Below, piece after piece: positions 63,982 through 64,000 of a stretch of DNA of 64,000 bases; within the stretch, counting starts at the first letter, position 1; the number at the start of each line of letters is the position of its first letter. Location: assembly GCF_030064125.1 (NCBI RefSeq), contig NZ_CP125957.1, forward strand, positions 124,001 to 188,000, read 5' to 3'. The notes under the pieces are model-generated. The model worked only from the letters and a program-made list of their open reading frames with translations. It ran no database searches and had not been told where the DNA came from. Source of the DNA: Pseudomonas sp. G2-4. GTDB lineage: Bacteria; Pseudomonadota; Gammaproteobacteria; Pseudomonadales; Pseudomonadaceae. The position numbers and the translations under genes were made by a program.

Positions 63982-64000
63982 GGCTCGGGGTCGAACTCCG

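Overview
The window looks like chromosome of a Pseudomonas from the P. fluorescens group. The evidence is gene content and order: a LapA-type giant adhesin divergent from lapE-lapB-lapC, the ptsP / TSUP permease / lgt / thyA block, cadA-cadR, a TriABC-like efflux operon, and many REP/REPIN elements with the cores GCGAGGGAGCTTGCTCCC and GGGAGCGAGCTTGCTCGCG. Codon use is typical of a high-GC pseudomonad.

Layout. 1-12.6 kb (minus strand): the N-terminal 4188 codons of a LapA-like adhesin, with a retention module, LapG site(s), 27 tandem 106-residue repeats at an exact 318-bp period, then cadherin-like and vWA segments; the C-terminus lies beyond the window start. 12.9-17.8 kb (plus): its type I secretion system lapE, lapB, lapC. 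18.2-21.9 kb: a sulfonate/sulfate-ester type operon (dioxygenase, binding protein, ATPase, permease). 21.9-23.2 kb: a REP-rich duplicated stretch with a partial copy of a DUF6124 gene beside the intact gene. 23.6-26.5 kb: a small four-helix membrane protein translationally coupled to an alpha/beta-hydrolase fused to a PEP-synthase/rifampin-phosphotransferase-like protein, followed by a decayed NYN-domain gene.

27.4-43.9 kb is the most interesting segment. It holds a periplasmic adaptor, a GAF-like/HlyD membrane fusion protein, an M50-like HExxH multi-pass protein with an HlyD arm, a GNAT acetyltransferase, a phage-tail-collar (microcystin-dependent-like) protein with a DUF6916 protein, two sulfotransferases, a 2106-residue LEPR-motif/DUF4347/Ig-repeat surface protein, a TolC-type lipoprotein and an Asp/Asn beta-hydroxylase carrying a Nif11-like tail. 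I infer a secretion and modification system that lacks an ABC ATPase and serves a large surface protein.

43.9-49.4 kb: small accessory genes (DUF2789, a Phd/YefM antitoxin with a frameshifted RelE toxin, an RBBP9-type hydrolase, an atypical short sigma-54 activator, metQ, a 36-residue protein, an AAA ATPase). 49.5-54.7 kb: an RND operon with two adaptors, as in triABC. 54.9-57.6 kb: cadA/cadR with a MerR-type promoter. 57.8-64 kb: thyA, lgt, a TauE/SafE permease, an NRDE protein and ptsP. REPINs sit at the 3' ends of most operons.
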